Part shown: piece after piece, positions 43,324 through 50,454 of the stretch
Numbering within the stretch: position 1 is the stretch's first letter
Layout of the letters: every line of letters begins with the position of its first letter
Assembly (NCBI GenBank): GCA_958450865.1
Contig: CAUDNY010000010.1
Span: 1 to 50,454, forward strand
Length of the DNA stretch: 50,454 nt
Reading direction: 5' to 3'
Source: an uncultured Collinsella sp.
GTDB lineage: Bacteria > Actinomycetota > Coriobacteriia > Coriobacteriales > Coriobacteriaceae
Position numbers and translations under genes: made by a program
The notes under the pieces: generated by a model
Told to the model about the DNA's origin: nothing
Seen by the model: only the letters and a program-made list of their open reading frames with translations
The model's database searches: none

Positions 43324-44403
43324 ATGAGCGCGATAGACGAATACCTCCTGACGGGATCTCCCGAGGAGTCCAATTGGCGAAGCGTCATCCTGTTCGGGCG
43401 TAACGCGGCGTCCTACAAGTTCGCCCTCGCGCAGGCGCTCATCGACCTGGCGAAGCAGGACAGAGATTCTGTTACGCTTGACCAGCTGGCAGACCCCTAC
43501 ACCCGCCACCTCTGCGAGCATTTGGCCCATTCGCCGAAGCAGAGCACCAGCCGGTCGAGCAAGTTTATCGACGCATGCTCAGGCTTCAACAACGGCGAGG
43601 TCACGCATGACGCGCTTATAGCCACGGCTGTGCAGCTCGGCTTCAACAACGTCCTCGACGCGTTCCACATCGTCAACCAGGGCGACCTGCCGGTGAAGTT
43701 CTTCGAGAAGGACTTCTCCAGGGAGAGTAAGCGACTCATACTCACCGACGAGGTGTTCAAGCTCGCCAACTCCAACGAGGCCGGAAACATCATCCAAGAG
43801 ACGGAGTCGCGCTGGAACCTCGTCGAAACGGCCTGGGAGCAGGGTATCTCGTCTAGCCTGCTGAGGATTTCGTACGATGAGCTCGGCCAGGCGTTCGTGG
43901 CCGAGTCCGGCATGCGGCGAAAGGACGTGACCTCTGCCCGCGGATCACTCAACGGCTACCAGAAGGGCCATTGCTTCTATTGCTTTACGCCCATCGACGC
44001 CGCCGACGGGACCGCGCGCGCGGAGGGAGACCTCATCCTGCCCGAATCTGACAAGCCGGGCCTCTGCGACGTCGACTATTTCTTCCCACACGCCTTATCC
44101 CCCCAGGTGCCTGAGGTCAACTGGGACGGCGTGTGGAACCTGGTGCTGGCGTGCCCCGACTGCAACCGCGGAGAGGGCGGCAAGTTCGCCCGCATCCCAG
44201 CACTCGAATATCTAAGCCGGCTCAACCGCCGCAACGAGTACCTCATCGGCAGCCACCATCCCCTGCGCGAGACGCTCATCGCCCAGACCGGGCAGACGCC
44301 GCAAGCGCGCTGGGAATACCTGAAGAAGGTTGATAGAATCGCAACGGACCTTTTACCAGGCGAGCGGTGGAAGACGGAGGAGCGCGAAGCACCCGCGTTC
44401 TAG
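43324..44403 (+). CDS. HNH endonuclease
   Basis: A 359-aa protein. The first 210 residues are helical and carry no known motif. The C-terminal part holds an HNH nuclease: zinc pairs CFYC and CPDC, the DVDYFFPHAL strand with catalytic histidine, and VWNLVLACPDCNRGEGGK. Such proteins cut DNA in restriction-type or homing systems. AAAGGGG lies 8 bases before the ATG at 43324. The next gene, 11 bases on, encodes a methyltransferase, so the two may form a modification-linked unit. Target specificity is unknown. Confidence 0.82.
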   Translation: MSAIDEYLLTGSPEESNWRSVILFGRNAASYKFALAQALIDLAKQDRDSVTLDQLADPYTRHLCEHLAHSPKQSTSRSSKFIDACSGFNNGEVTHDALIATAVQLGFNNVLDAFHIVNQGDLPVKFFEKDFSRESKRLILTDEVFKLANSNEAGNIIQETESRWNLVETAWEQGISSSLLRISYDELGQAFVAESGMRRKDVTSARGSLNGYQKGHCFYCFTPIDAADGTARAEGDLILPESDKPGLCDVDYFFPHALSPQVPEVNWDGVWNLVLACPDCNRGEGGKFARIPALEYLSRLNRRNEYLIGSHHPLRETLIAQTGQTPQARWEYLKKVDRIATDLLPGERWKTEEREAPAF

Positions 44404-44414
44404 GAAGGAAGAGC

Positions 44415-45011
44415 ATGACCGCCACGGAGGAAACCATCGGCTACTACGATGGCAACGCAAAGAAGTTCATAGCGGACACGGCGAACGTCGAGTTCGGGGC
44501 GCTGCAGAAGGCGTTTGCGGACATGCTGCCCGAGGGCGGCCGTATCCTGGACTTGGGCTGCGGCAGCGGGCGCGACTCCCTGGCATTCCTCAAGGCAGGC
44601 TTCGCGGTCGACGCGGTCGACGGCAGCGCCGAGATGGTCAAGGCCGCAAGCGAGCTCACAGGCCATAAAGTGGAACGTGCTACATTCGCCGATTTCAAGC
44701 CCAAGGGCGGATACGACGGGATCTGGGCATGCAGCAGCCTGCTTCACGTGCCGGCCGCAGAACTGCCCGCAATCGTCGCCAAATACGCCGCCGCGCTCAA
44801 GCCGGGCGGCTGCTTCTACCTCAGCTTCAAGATCGGCGACCACGACGGCATGCGCAACGGCCGCTGGTTCACCGACATGACCGAGCAATCCTTCCGCCGC
44901 CTCATCGACGACACCGAGGACCTGACCGTCGACCGCATCAGCGTCACGTCCGACGTCCGTCCCGGCCGCGTAGACGAGAAGTGGCTGAACGCATGGTGCA
45001 TGAGGATATAG
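44415..45011 (+). CDS. Class I SAM-dependent methyltransferase
   Basis: A 198-aa enzyme with motif I ILDLGCGSGRDS, an acidic residue after the second strand (VDAVDGSAEM) and the motif IV region YDGIWACSSLLHV. There is no DNA-methylase (N/D)PP(Y/F) motif, and the closest type is TehB-like small-molecule or protein methyltransferases. AGGAAGG precedes the ATG at 44415; the longer frame from 44367 overlaps the HNH gene. It follows that gene by 11 bases, so co-expression is likely, but it is not an obvious DNA-protecting partner. Confidence 0.85.
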   Translation: MTATEETIGYYDGNAKKFIADTANVEFGALQKAFADMLPEGGRILDLGCGSGRDSLAFLKAGFAVDAVDGSAEMVKAASELTGHKVERATFADFKPKGGYDGIWACSSLLHVPAAELPAIVAKYAAALKPGGCFYLSFKIGDHDGMRNGRWFTDMTEQSFRRLIDDTEDLTVDRISVTSDVRPGRVDEKWLNAWCMRI

Positions 45012-45098
45012 AAGGGCCGTACCGAAGCGGAAAAGCCGTCGCGTTGCCCGTTCCGCCTCTTCGATTCCGGCAGGCGCCCGGAATTGGGGCGGCCTTGA

Positions 45099-46094
45099 TC
45101 AGCTTAGCCCGTTGATGGTCTCCTCGAGCTCCACCATGTAGGCGACTATCTCATCGATGCTCGGGTAGCCGCCGAACAGCATCGGCCTCATCGAGGCGTA
45201 ATCGGCCGCCAACTCGTCGAGCCTGTCCTTTGGAGGGGCGAGCCTGAGTGTGCCGGGCCTCGCGTCGGCCAGCTTGGCCCATGGCGTGCGGTAGAACTTC
45301 TCCTTGAACCTGACGACCTGTTCGAGGAGGCCAGGCTGCGCTACGGCACGGCCGAGCACGAACGAGTGGCCAAGGCGGTACATGTCGTAGTAATGGCGGG
45401 AGTAGCGCCTGGGCATAGCCTTGCCCTCGGGCCTGTTGGCCTCCTGGTGCAGGATGGTGGCCTTCTCCCAGAACGTGCGCTCGGGACTCGCGGTGCGCAC
45501 CGTGGTCGACAGCTCGGGCCCGAACGGAACCACGTCCGCCGCGTACGGGGTTATCGCCGCCTCCTCGGAGGGCGACCATGCCGCCATGGGTCCTATCTCC
45601 AGCTTGATGGTGTCGAGCGTGCCCGCTGACTCGTAGGAGCGCGGGTAGTCGAAGTACACAGTCTCCTCCTCGGCCCCGCACCTAACGGACGCTTCGGTGC
45701 CGAGGGACTCGGAGAGCGTAGCCCTGAGCTTCGGGGCAAAGGCGTCGGCCAGGAAGGCGTTCGTGCGCTCGATACTGTCGGTCTTGAACCGCTCCTGCGC
45801 CGAGTTGCTGCGCGGCTCCCACGGTTCGTTCTCACCGAAGCCCAGGAGTCGCCAATCGAGTATGAGGTCGATGTCCTCCGAGAAGCGCTCGATGAGCCCG
45901 AAAGCCTTCGACAGGCTCGTACCGCCCTTGAACACCATGGACTCCGCGAAGCCGCTTCTGTGGAAAAGGTGGTCCAAGGTGTAGCACACCCAGAAGTCCT
46001 TCTCGACGACGGCCGGCGCGAGCGCCATCCTCTGCGCGGCGGCCTCGAAGACCAGCCTGCGCTCGTCGGTCGAGGCCTTAGCAATCCTGTCCAT
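45099..46094 (-). CDS. abiEii: AbiEii-type nucleotidyltransferase toxin
   Basis: A 331-aa protein with the nucleotidyltransferase motif GGTSLSK (residues 57-63) and the metal-binding SEDIDLIL (Asp74 and Asp76), plus the later KLEIG and RTFWEK segments of the AbiEii/AbiGii family. Type IV toxins of this kind modify tRNA or other targets with nucleotides and stop growth. GGGAGG precedes the ATG at 46094. It overlaps the antitoxin gene by 17 bases, so the two are translated together. Motifs are intact. Confidence 0.92.
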   Translation of the reverse strand: MDRIAKASTDERRLVFEAAAQRMALAPAVVEKDFWVCYTLDHLFHRSGFAESMVFKGGTSLSKAFGLIERFSEDIDLILDWRLLGFGENEPWEPRSNSAQERFKTDSIERTNAFLADAFAPKLRATLSESLGTEASVRCGAEEETVYFDYPRSYESAGTLDTIKLEIGPMAAWSPSEEAAITPYAADVVPFGPELSTTVRTASPERTFWEKATILHQEANRPEGKAMPRRYSRHYYDMYRLGHSFVLGRAVAQPGLLEQVVRFKEKFYRTPWAKLADARPGTLRLAPPKDRLDELAADYASMRPMLFGGYPSIDEIVAYMVELEETINGLS

Positions 46095-46695
46095 GCTTCG
46101 CCTCCCATATCTTCTTCGCGGCGTCGGCAACCCAGGAGGTGAGCCCCGCCGACTCTTCCAGGAACGCGCCGGCCTGCTCTTCCGTGAGGTTGCGCGCGAG
46201 CGTCCTGATTTCCTCGTCGCCCACGTTCTCGCGTCCGAGCGCCTTGAGGGCCTGCACGATGGCGCAGGTGATCTGCGAGCAGTCGAGCAGGTCGCGGTTG
46301 GCGCGGTGCCGGAGCTCGATATCGTACGGCCCGTACTCGTAGCGCTTGTACGGACCGCTGCTGACGTAGACGAGCTTCGCGGGCACCTGCGTGTCGAGGC
46401 CCAGCGCATTGAGCGCCGCGTCACCGGACGGTGCGACGATCCACTTGTTGGCACGGGCGACGGCGCGCACGACCTCGTCGGCGCTGGCCGGCACCTCGGT
46501 GCCCATGAGCGCGCTGCGCTCCGGCACGTAGTAGACGCCGCGGATGGCGCGGGCGATCCCTCCCTTCGCATGCAAGCGCCCGAGCGCGTTGGCAGCATTG
46601 CGTCGGCCTGCGACGTCGGAGAAGTCGGCGGCTGTGAAGGCCCCGCCGGCGCCGAAGCTCTCTATGCGCTTAGCGATGGCCTCTGCTTCTGTCAT
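46078..46695 (-). CDS. abiEi: AbiEi-type antitoxin (DUF6088)
   Basis: A 205-aa antitoxin. The N-terminal 55 residues form a winged helix (FTAADFSDVAGRRNAANALG, then GGIARAIRGVYYVP), followed by the AbiEi C-domain that counters the toxin (ALNALGLDTQVPAKLVYVSS and ELRHR). AAGGAGG stands 6 bases before the ATG at 46695. It overlaps abiEii by 17 bases. An 11-bp inverted repeat straddles its promoter, consistent with known autorepression by AbiEi. Confidence 0.92.
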   Translation of the reverse strand: MTEAEAIAKRIESFGAGGAFTAADFSDVAGRRNAANALGRLHAKGGIARAIRGVYYVPERSALMGTEVPASADEVVRAVARANKWIVAPSGDAALNALGLDTQVPAKLVYVSSGPYKRYEYGPYDIELRHRANRDLLDCSQITCAIVQALKALGRENVGDEEIRTLARNLTEEQAGAFLEESAGLTSWVADAAKKIWEAKHGQDC

Positions 46696-46708
46696 AGCGT
46701 TCCTCCTT

Positions 46709-46742
46709 TTTGATGAAAATAGTATATACCTTTTTCATCAAA
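46709..46742 (-). promoter_or_regulatory. abiE operator and promoter
   Basis: Perfect 11-base arms TTTGATGAAAA and TTTTCATCAAA enclose a minus-strand -10-like TATACT. The left arm touches the ribosome binding site of abiEi. Binding there would block both transcription and ribosome access. Confidence 0.72.
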
Positions 46743-47082
46743 TTGCCTCTGATTGCCTTGGTCACCCACACATCGCGCCTGCGGTCCCTCGCCGCGCCGG
46801 CACGCGCGCGTGCGCCCGGAAGCGGTTGCGCCTCCCAATCGCGGCCCGGGATTAGCGCCGAGACGTTCCGAAGAGGTCGTCGCTGGGCCCTTTCTCGCGC
46901 GTTGCACACTTTCCGGACGGCGGGGCCTCGCTGATCAGATTGTCCGCTTGCTATCAGTCCTGTCGTCGCCAGGGGCGCGCGTTGAATCGACGCGACAGGC
47001 GCATAAAAGCAAATGAAGGCCAAAGACGCCCATTCAAGATCAGCCGCACGCAGGCGGGCATCGAAAGGAGGCATTGCCTTCC
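46743..47082. other. GC-rich region without a recognised gene
   Basis: About 340 bases between the abiE promoter and the ATPase pseudogene. Open frames here have no ribosome binding site or recognisable motif. It probably contains gene debris. Confidence 0.35.
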
Positions 47083-47562
47083 TAGAATGCCGTCCCTAAG
47101 CTGAATGGGGTCGCTTCGCGTCAACAGGTACTTGGGATAGTTGTCCTTAATCTGAGTGAAGGGCCGGTATTCGCGCTCCTCCGTTGCCCGGTCGGCCATG
47201 ATGGTCATTGCGACCTGAACGAATGCATAGCCCATCTCTGGGTTTCTGAGGATGAAGTTGCATTCCAGCTTTCCAATGCGCCCGACGCTGACCTTGCAGC
47301 CCTGCGCGCGGGCGTAGCGATAGACGGTGTTCTCCAGCACGGGCCCGTAGTTGATGCGGTTATCGGCAATTCCGGGGTACCCATTGCCCTCGGGCCTTAG
47401 CTCTTCGGCGATGCACCGCATGAGGCAGGACTTGCCGCGGCGGCGGACGCCGGTGATGACCTTGATCATCCCGTCGTCATGGCAGAAGCCGCGAATCTTA
47501 TTCTGGCAGTTTTCCCTAGGGAACAAACAAATGCCGGCTCCAATCTTCATCGGAGCCGACAT
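47083..47562 (-). pseudogene. Internally deleted AAA_14/DUF4143 ATPase
   Basis: The frame keeps the N-terminal NKIRGFCHDDGMIKVITGVR and RRGKS (Walker A) and then, after about 65 residues, jumps to the C-terminal DUF4143 part: NYGPVLENTVYRYARAQG, VSVGRIGKLECNFIL and RATEEREYRPF. The Walker B region and some 200 residues are gone, and the natural end is replaced after RDGIL. Intact relatives are about 400 aa. The frame is still open, but the protein cannot hydrolyse ATP. Confidence 0.75.
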
Positions 47563-47751
47563 ATCAAATTAGGGGCTTATTGGGACACTCTTTATCGGAT
47601 AAACGATTTATACCCCCATAACTAAGGAATTCTCTATTCCCACTCGATGGCGTCGGTTCTGCCGTCCCGTCACTCCAGTTACACCCAGTTTTCGGCATCG
47701 ACACGGAACGCGTGCCGCCGAATGACGCGATGTCGCGTTTCGTCGGCTTCG

Positions 47752-47820
47752 GGGACAAAAGCTGGGACAACCTCAAAAACTTTTTTCAAACTCAGGGCTT
47801 TGAGTTTTTGTTTTTGTCCC
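47752..47820. repeat. Nested inverted repeat, GGGACAAAA type
   Basis: Outer arms GGGACAAAA/TTTTGTCCC and inner arms CAAAAACT/AGTTTTTG and TCAAA/TTTGA give a long imperfect hairpin with AT-rich stem. It lies in a 540-base gap (47563-48102). It may be a dispersed repeat or a small RNA. A rightward open frame of 91 codons covers it but is not convincing. Confidence 0.45.
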
Positions 47821-48102
47821 AAAGTGCGCGGCGGGTCGCCTTTGGAGGCTCGATGGCGCCGAAAACGCCCGTTTTGAAACTCAACCGCCCTTTTGCCCGC
47901 AAGCCGCCAGCTGCAATCGCAAATGATTGGTCGCGGGCGGCTTCCAACGCGATTCCAAAGCCGCAGGTCAGGCGACTGCGCTGCTGACAGGGAAAGGGAG
48001 TCGTATCAGGCGGCTTGCCCATGAGTCGACGGTGAGGCCTCCACCGAATGTCGAGAACATGCTGGTAAAATAGGCAATACTTTTTATGACAGGAGACCGA
48101 GC

Positions 48103-49065
48103 ATGGCCGAACCCCACGATAGGAAGCCGATCCTCACGATCGAGCAGCAGATAGAGCACCTCAAGCAGAAGGGCGTAGCCTTCGAGCTGTGTTCCGAGGA
48201 AGAGGCCGCGGACTACCTGCGCGACAAGTGCAACTTCTTCAAGCTCGCATCCTACCGCAAACTCTTCTCGAAATACGAGGGAGGCCCGCGCGACGGCCGC
48301 TACGTAGACCTCGACTTCGGCCAGCTGCGCCTGCTCGCGGCGCTCGACCAGGAGCTGCGCCACGCCCTGCTCGGCATGACGCTCGACATCGAGCATTTCC
48401 AGAAGGTGACACTGCTTCGCGAGATGGAGGACCGTGGAGAGGACGGCTACGCCATCGTGGCCGACTACATGGCATCGCTTACCACTGCAAACAGGGAGTA
48501 CCGCCTGCGCGAGCTCAAGATGAGCGGCCGCAGCCCCTACAGCTCGAGCCTCTACGCGAAGTACTCCGGCGACATGCCTGCCTGGGCTTTCCTTGAGCTC
48601 ACCTCGTTCGGCACCCTCATCGACTTCGTGCGCTTCTGCGCCAGGCGATGGGGCGACAGGCGCCTCGAGGCCTCCCACTACGACCTCAAGCGCGTGAAGT
48701 CCGTCCGCAACTGCGCCGCGCACGGCTCGTGCCTGATCAACTGCTTCGCCGAGAGGGGCGCCGCCCGGGGCTCGGCGTCCAGCGGCGTCTCCCGAAGGGT
48801 CGCCGCCGTGGGAATTCCCAAGGCGACCAGGAGGAAGTGGATGGGGAATACGGCCATGCAGGAGGTCGCGACCGTGCTCGTGGCGCACTCCGGCTTGGTA
48901 CCCGAGGGCTCCTCGCGCTCGCGCGCCGCATCCGAGCTCGCCGAGATGTTCGCCAGGGCCGACGGCGAAACCGAGGCGCTGCCCGACAAGGGGCCCGACG
49001 CCGCAGCTCGCTCCGCGCTCGAGTTCCTTCGCAGGTTGACAGAATCGCTCGGGTTGGTAGAATAG
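48103..49065 (+). CDS. Abi_2 family (AbiD/AbiF-like) HEPN protein
   Basis: A 320-aa protein of the abortive-infection Abi_2 family. The start LTIEQQIEHLKQKGV, the segment YRLRELKMSG and the HEPN motif R202-NCAA-H207 (R-x4-H) fit; HEPN proteins of this kind are RNases. GGAG lies 7 bases before the ATG at 48103. The last 80 residues are an unusual extension rich in arginine, alanine and glutamate. The gene stands alone with its own terminator at 49095. A role in phage defence is known for the family and inferred here. Confidence 0.85.
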   Translation: MAEPHDRKPILTIEQQIEHLKQKGVAFELCSEEEAADYLRDKCNFFKLASYRKLFSKYEGGPRDGRYVDLDFGQLRLLAALDQELRHALLGMTLDIEHFQKVTLLREMEDRGEDGYAIVADYMASLTTANREYRLRELKMSGRSPYSSSLYAKYSGDMPAWAFLELTSFGTLIDFVRFCARRWGDRRLEASHYDLKRVKSVRNCAAHGSCLINCFAERGAARGSASSGVSRRVAAVGIPKATRRKWMGNTAMQEVATVLVAHSGLVPEGSSRSRAASELAEMFARADGETEALPDKGPDAAARSALEFLRRLTESLGLVE

Positions 49066-49094
49066 CCTGCAGATAGCAAAACCTTCACGGTTTT

Positions 49095-49131
49095 AGGGGC
49101 GGACTTGCGCAAGCGACTCTGCCCTATTTTT
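49095..49131 (+). terminator. Terminator of the Abi_2 gene
   Basis: GGGCGGA pairs with TCTGCCC (one wobble) around a second palindrome CTTGCGCAAG; TTTTT follows at 49127-49131, 62 bases past the stop. Confidence 0.7.
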
Positions 49132-49227
49132 ATATTCACTCGCTATAGGAGACGGGTGATGCCTGGGTCAATGACAGAACTGAGAAGCCCGGAATAATGG
49201 AGCCAGTTAGAAACCCTCGGGTTTGCG

Positions 49228-49264
49228 GGGCGGGATCGTGAGAGCGATTCTGCCCTATTTTTTT
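49228..49264 (+). terminator. Second, related terminator hairpin
   Basis: An 11-bp stem GGGCGGGATCG/CGATTCTGCCC (two wobbles) is followed by seven T. The sequence resembles the hairpin at 49095, but no gene lies between, so an unannotated small RNA or a duplicated terminator is possible. The rest of 49265-49437 holds no recognised gene. Confidence 0.65.
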
Positions 49265-49451
49265 CCTCCGTCTGCCCCAAACCAAGTAGTTCGAAGATAG
49301 CCTGTAGGTGTCCTCGTGGGCGCCTTTTATTTTCAGGGAATCGGCCGCTTCATGAACGAGCGACCGGCTTGACCTAGATCGAACCGCCTTCATCTCCGTC
49401 TAGGCGCCGGCAATCAACATCGTTAATCCGCGCGTGCTACAATGCGGGCAC

Positions 49452-49539
49452 CAGAGATGAAAACACAGTCCCCGTCGGGTAGTCGTGGGCGTGCGGGAGT
49501 CCGCATCAGTAACCTGCCTCCTTGGTTGTCCCTTCTCTG
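49452..49539 (+). ncRNA. yjdF-motif riboswitch, copy 2 (orphan)
   Basis: Nearly identical to copy 1 at 39000-39087, including closing helix CAGAGA/TCTCTG, all conserved blocks and the same -10 TACAAT (49438-49443). The inner hairpin loop differs (GAGT instead of ATGT) while its stem is kept. AAAGGAGG and an ATG at 49571 follow, but the yjdF reading frame is lost after about six codons. Confidence 0.78.
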
Positions 49540-49570
49540 CATGGTCATCTACGTAAAGGAGGAACCAGCC

Positions 49571-49822
49571 ATGCAGACCAGCGTGTTGGCCCTTCTTGGG
49601 TCACAGACCGGGGAGGCGAGGGCCTCCGTCGGGAACGCCCCGAGCAACCGCCATATCCAAGGAATGGCAAGGCGTCGATCGCTGTGCGGACCAGGACGCC
49701 GAAGCGGGCCGTCCGTCAATCGGAATGCGGGTCAGGATGCTGCAACGCGATCCCAACTGCAGGATACGGCTCCTTTGCGGTTGCCGCAAAACCTGCTGCC
49801 AACATTCTTACTATCCGAATGA
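49571..49822 (+). pseudogene. yjdF 5' fragment fused to foreign sequence
   Basis: The frame opens MQTSV, parallel to MQISV of intact yjdF, behind the same ribosome binding site, then departs from it completely and runs on for 83 codons of low-likelihood, arginine- and serine-rich protein. It is best read as a yjdF copy cut off by recombination. The chimeric peptide may still be made under riboswitch control. Confidence 0.6.
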
Positions 49823-49905
49823 TACACACATCCCTTGGGATTGTTTCGCCTGGCCAGGGCCATCTTCAGCGCCTCATCGGCCAGCTCGGCGGGCGCCTCT
49901 TCCAA
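49810..49905 (-). mobile_element. IS3-type transposase fragment
   Basis: On the minus strand LADEALKMALARR and PKGCVYHSD match the stretch before the catalytic aspartate of IS3 orfB. No flanking transposase sequence remains. Confidence 0.5.
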
Positions 49906-49995
49906 GCGTAATAGCCCTGGCGGGTCATCCATGCGACCAAAGATGCAAAAGAGATCGAATGGCCAGAAAGGATTGCCCTTACCGACAGGCAATCC

Positions 49996-50025
49996 TTGAC
50001 AAACGAACTTTAGCCTCCTTAAAAT
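49996..50025 (+). promoter_or_regulatory. Promoter of the MFS efflux gene
   Basis: Consensus TTGACA (49996-50001), an 18-base spacer and TAAAAT (50020-50025). Transcription would begin near 50032, leaving a leader of about 130 bases before the transporter. Confidence 0.75.
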
Positions 50026-50065
50026 TACATGGTTTTTCAAACTGAGCCAGCGAAGGAGGGGTGTC

Positions 50066-50101
50066 GTGGTTGGTCTTTTCCGCACGTGGATGAGCGCCTA
50101 A
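50066..50101 (+). CDS. Leader peptide, 11 aa
   Basis: GTG at 50066 lies 6 bases after AAGGAGG and opens MVGLFRTWMSA, ending in TAA at 50099-50101. The peptide sits between a strong promoter and an attenuator-like hairpin (50104-50134) ahead of a drug-efflux gene, the classical layout for ribosome-stalling control by antibiotics. I do not know this exact peptide. Confidence 0.65.
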   Translation: MVGLFRTWMSA

Positions 50102-50103
50102 AA

Positions 50104-50134
50104 GCGGCGCTGTTATGGCGTCGCGCTGTTTTTG
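50104..50134 (+). terminator. Attenuator-like hairpin
   Basis: AGCGGCGC pairs with GCGTCGCGCT with two bulges, followed by TTTTT (50130-50134). It starts 3 bases after the leader peptide stop, so a ribosome held on the leader could prevent it from forming. Confidence 0.6.
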
Positions 50135-50162
50135 CACGCCATTCCACGATTGGACATAACCA

Positions 50163-50454
50163 TGATGTTTGAAACCTCTCGGCGCAGGTCTGTTTCGCTG
50201 TGCCGTTCATGGCAATTTAAGATTTGTTTCGTATGGGGCGGGGAGCTCGTGTCGACATTGACGAGCTCGATTCTCCAAATGGGTCTCATTTGGCATATCG
50301 CCCTCACGACAGGATTATCTTCCCTCCTCTCCCTGGCATCGTTAGCAGGCTTTCTGCCGATTGCCTTGTTCGGAGTCCTTGCGGGCGCCGTTGTCGACAG
50401 ATACAGGGGGCTGTTCGCCCTTCTTTGGTGCGGGTTCGTCTTCGCTTTCGCGTT
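50163..50454 (+). CDS. MFS drug-efflux transporter, N-terminal part
   Basis: Open at the window end; 97 codons are visible from ATG 50163 (a second ATG follows directly). A basic start (ETSRRRS) leads to membrane helices with FVWGGELVSTLTSSILQMGL and the loop motif GVLAGAVVDRYRG between helices 2 and 3, as in macrolide-efflux type MFS proteins (MFS_3). The ribosome binding site is weak. Promoter, leader peptide and attenuator-like hairpin lie upstream, suggesting induction by a ribosome-targeting drug; the substrate is inferred. Confidence 0.78.

Noticed and set aside
42358..43530. 390-codon minus-strand frame
   Set aside because: It joins unrelated IS3 orfB debris and antisense sequence; only the IS3 part is meaningful.
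47712..47987. 91-codon plus-strand frame
   Set aside because: Covers an inverted repeat, lacks a ribosome binding site and shows no domain; it may be a repeat that happens to be open.
49136..49393. 85-codon minus-strand frame
   Set aside because: Lies over a strong rightward terminator and has no coding signal.

Overview
The window looks like a chromosomal segment of a high-GC anaerobic actinobacterium of the class Coriobacteriia, most likely Collinsella. This is an inference from gene content: a DUF6773 protein with its XRE regulator, a PadR/DUF1700 operon, a CD1871A-type CXXC micro-protein, LPxTG-like surface proteins and a copied TGTGACAAAGGG palindrome. No rRNA, tRNA or CRISPR array was recognised.

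Left part (1-13 kb), mostly housekeeping and redox. It holds a tRNA-dihydrouridine synthase, a membrane protein, a very large MacB-like ABC transporter, and a sulfur module (Crp/Fnr regulator, rhodanese, CoA-disulfide reductase-rhodanese fusion). Next comes a membrane redox module of a 48-aa CXXC protein, an Fe-S membrane protein and a TlpA-like lipoprotein, divergent from an OmpR-type two-component system. From 13 to 16.4 kb there is a protease/membrane-protein pair and a PadR-DUF1700 operon whose third gene is cut short beside an IS481 remnant. From 16.7 to 24.4 kb lie a LuxR regulator, a 1455-aa exported cell-wall protein, XRE-DUF6773 and a lipoprotein. From 24.8 to 29.1 kb is a type IIA topoisomerase pair (parE/parC-like).

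Middle part (29.3-36.4 kb). An AAA ATPase is preceded by three tandem 19-bp repeats. It is followed by a flavodoxin-like reductase, an LPATG surface protein, and a TetR gene divergent from three consecutive sirtuin-like genes, then a 5'-truncated sortase B.

Right part (36.4-50.4 kb) is an accessory island rich in conflict genes and debris. It contains a GIY-YIG-like/coiled-coil pair, a yjdF riboswitch with yjdF, a ToxN-like RNase with a structured leader RNA, a low-GC RES-like gene, IS3 fragments, an HNH nuclease with a methyltransferase, an AbiEi/AbiEii toxin-antitoxin pair with its operator, two differently deleted AAA_14 ATPase pseudogenes, and an Abi_2 gene. A second yjdF riboswitch has lost its gene. 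The window ends in an MFS drug-efflux gene behind a leader peptide and attenuator-like hairpin.

The points most worth pursuing are the triple sirtuin operon, the ToxN-like gene with its non-repetitive structured RNA, the duplicated yjdF riboswitch and the leader-peptide attenuator before the efflux gene.
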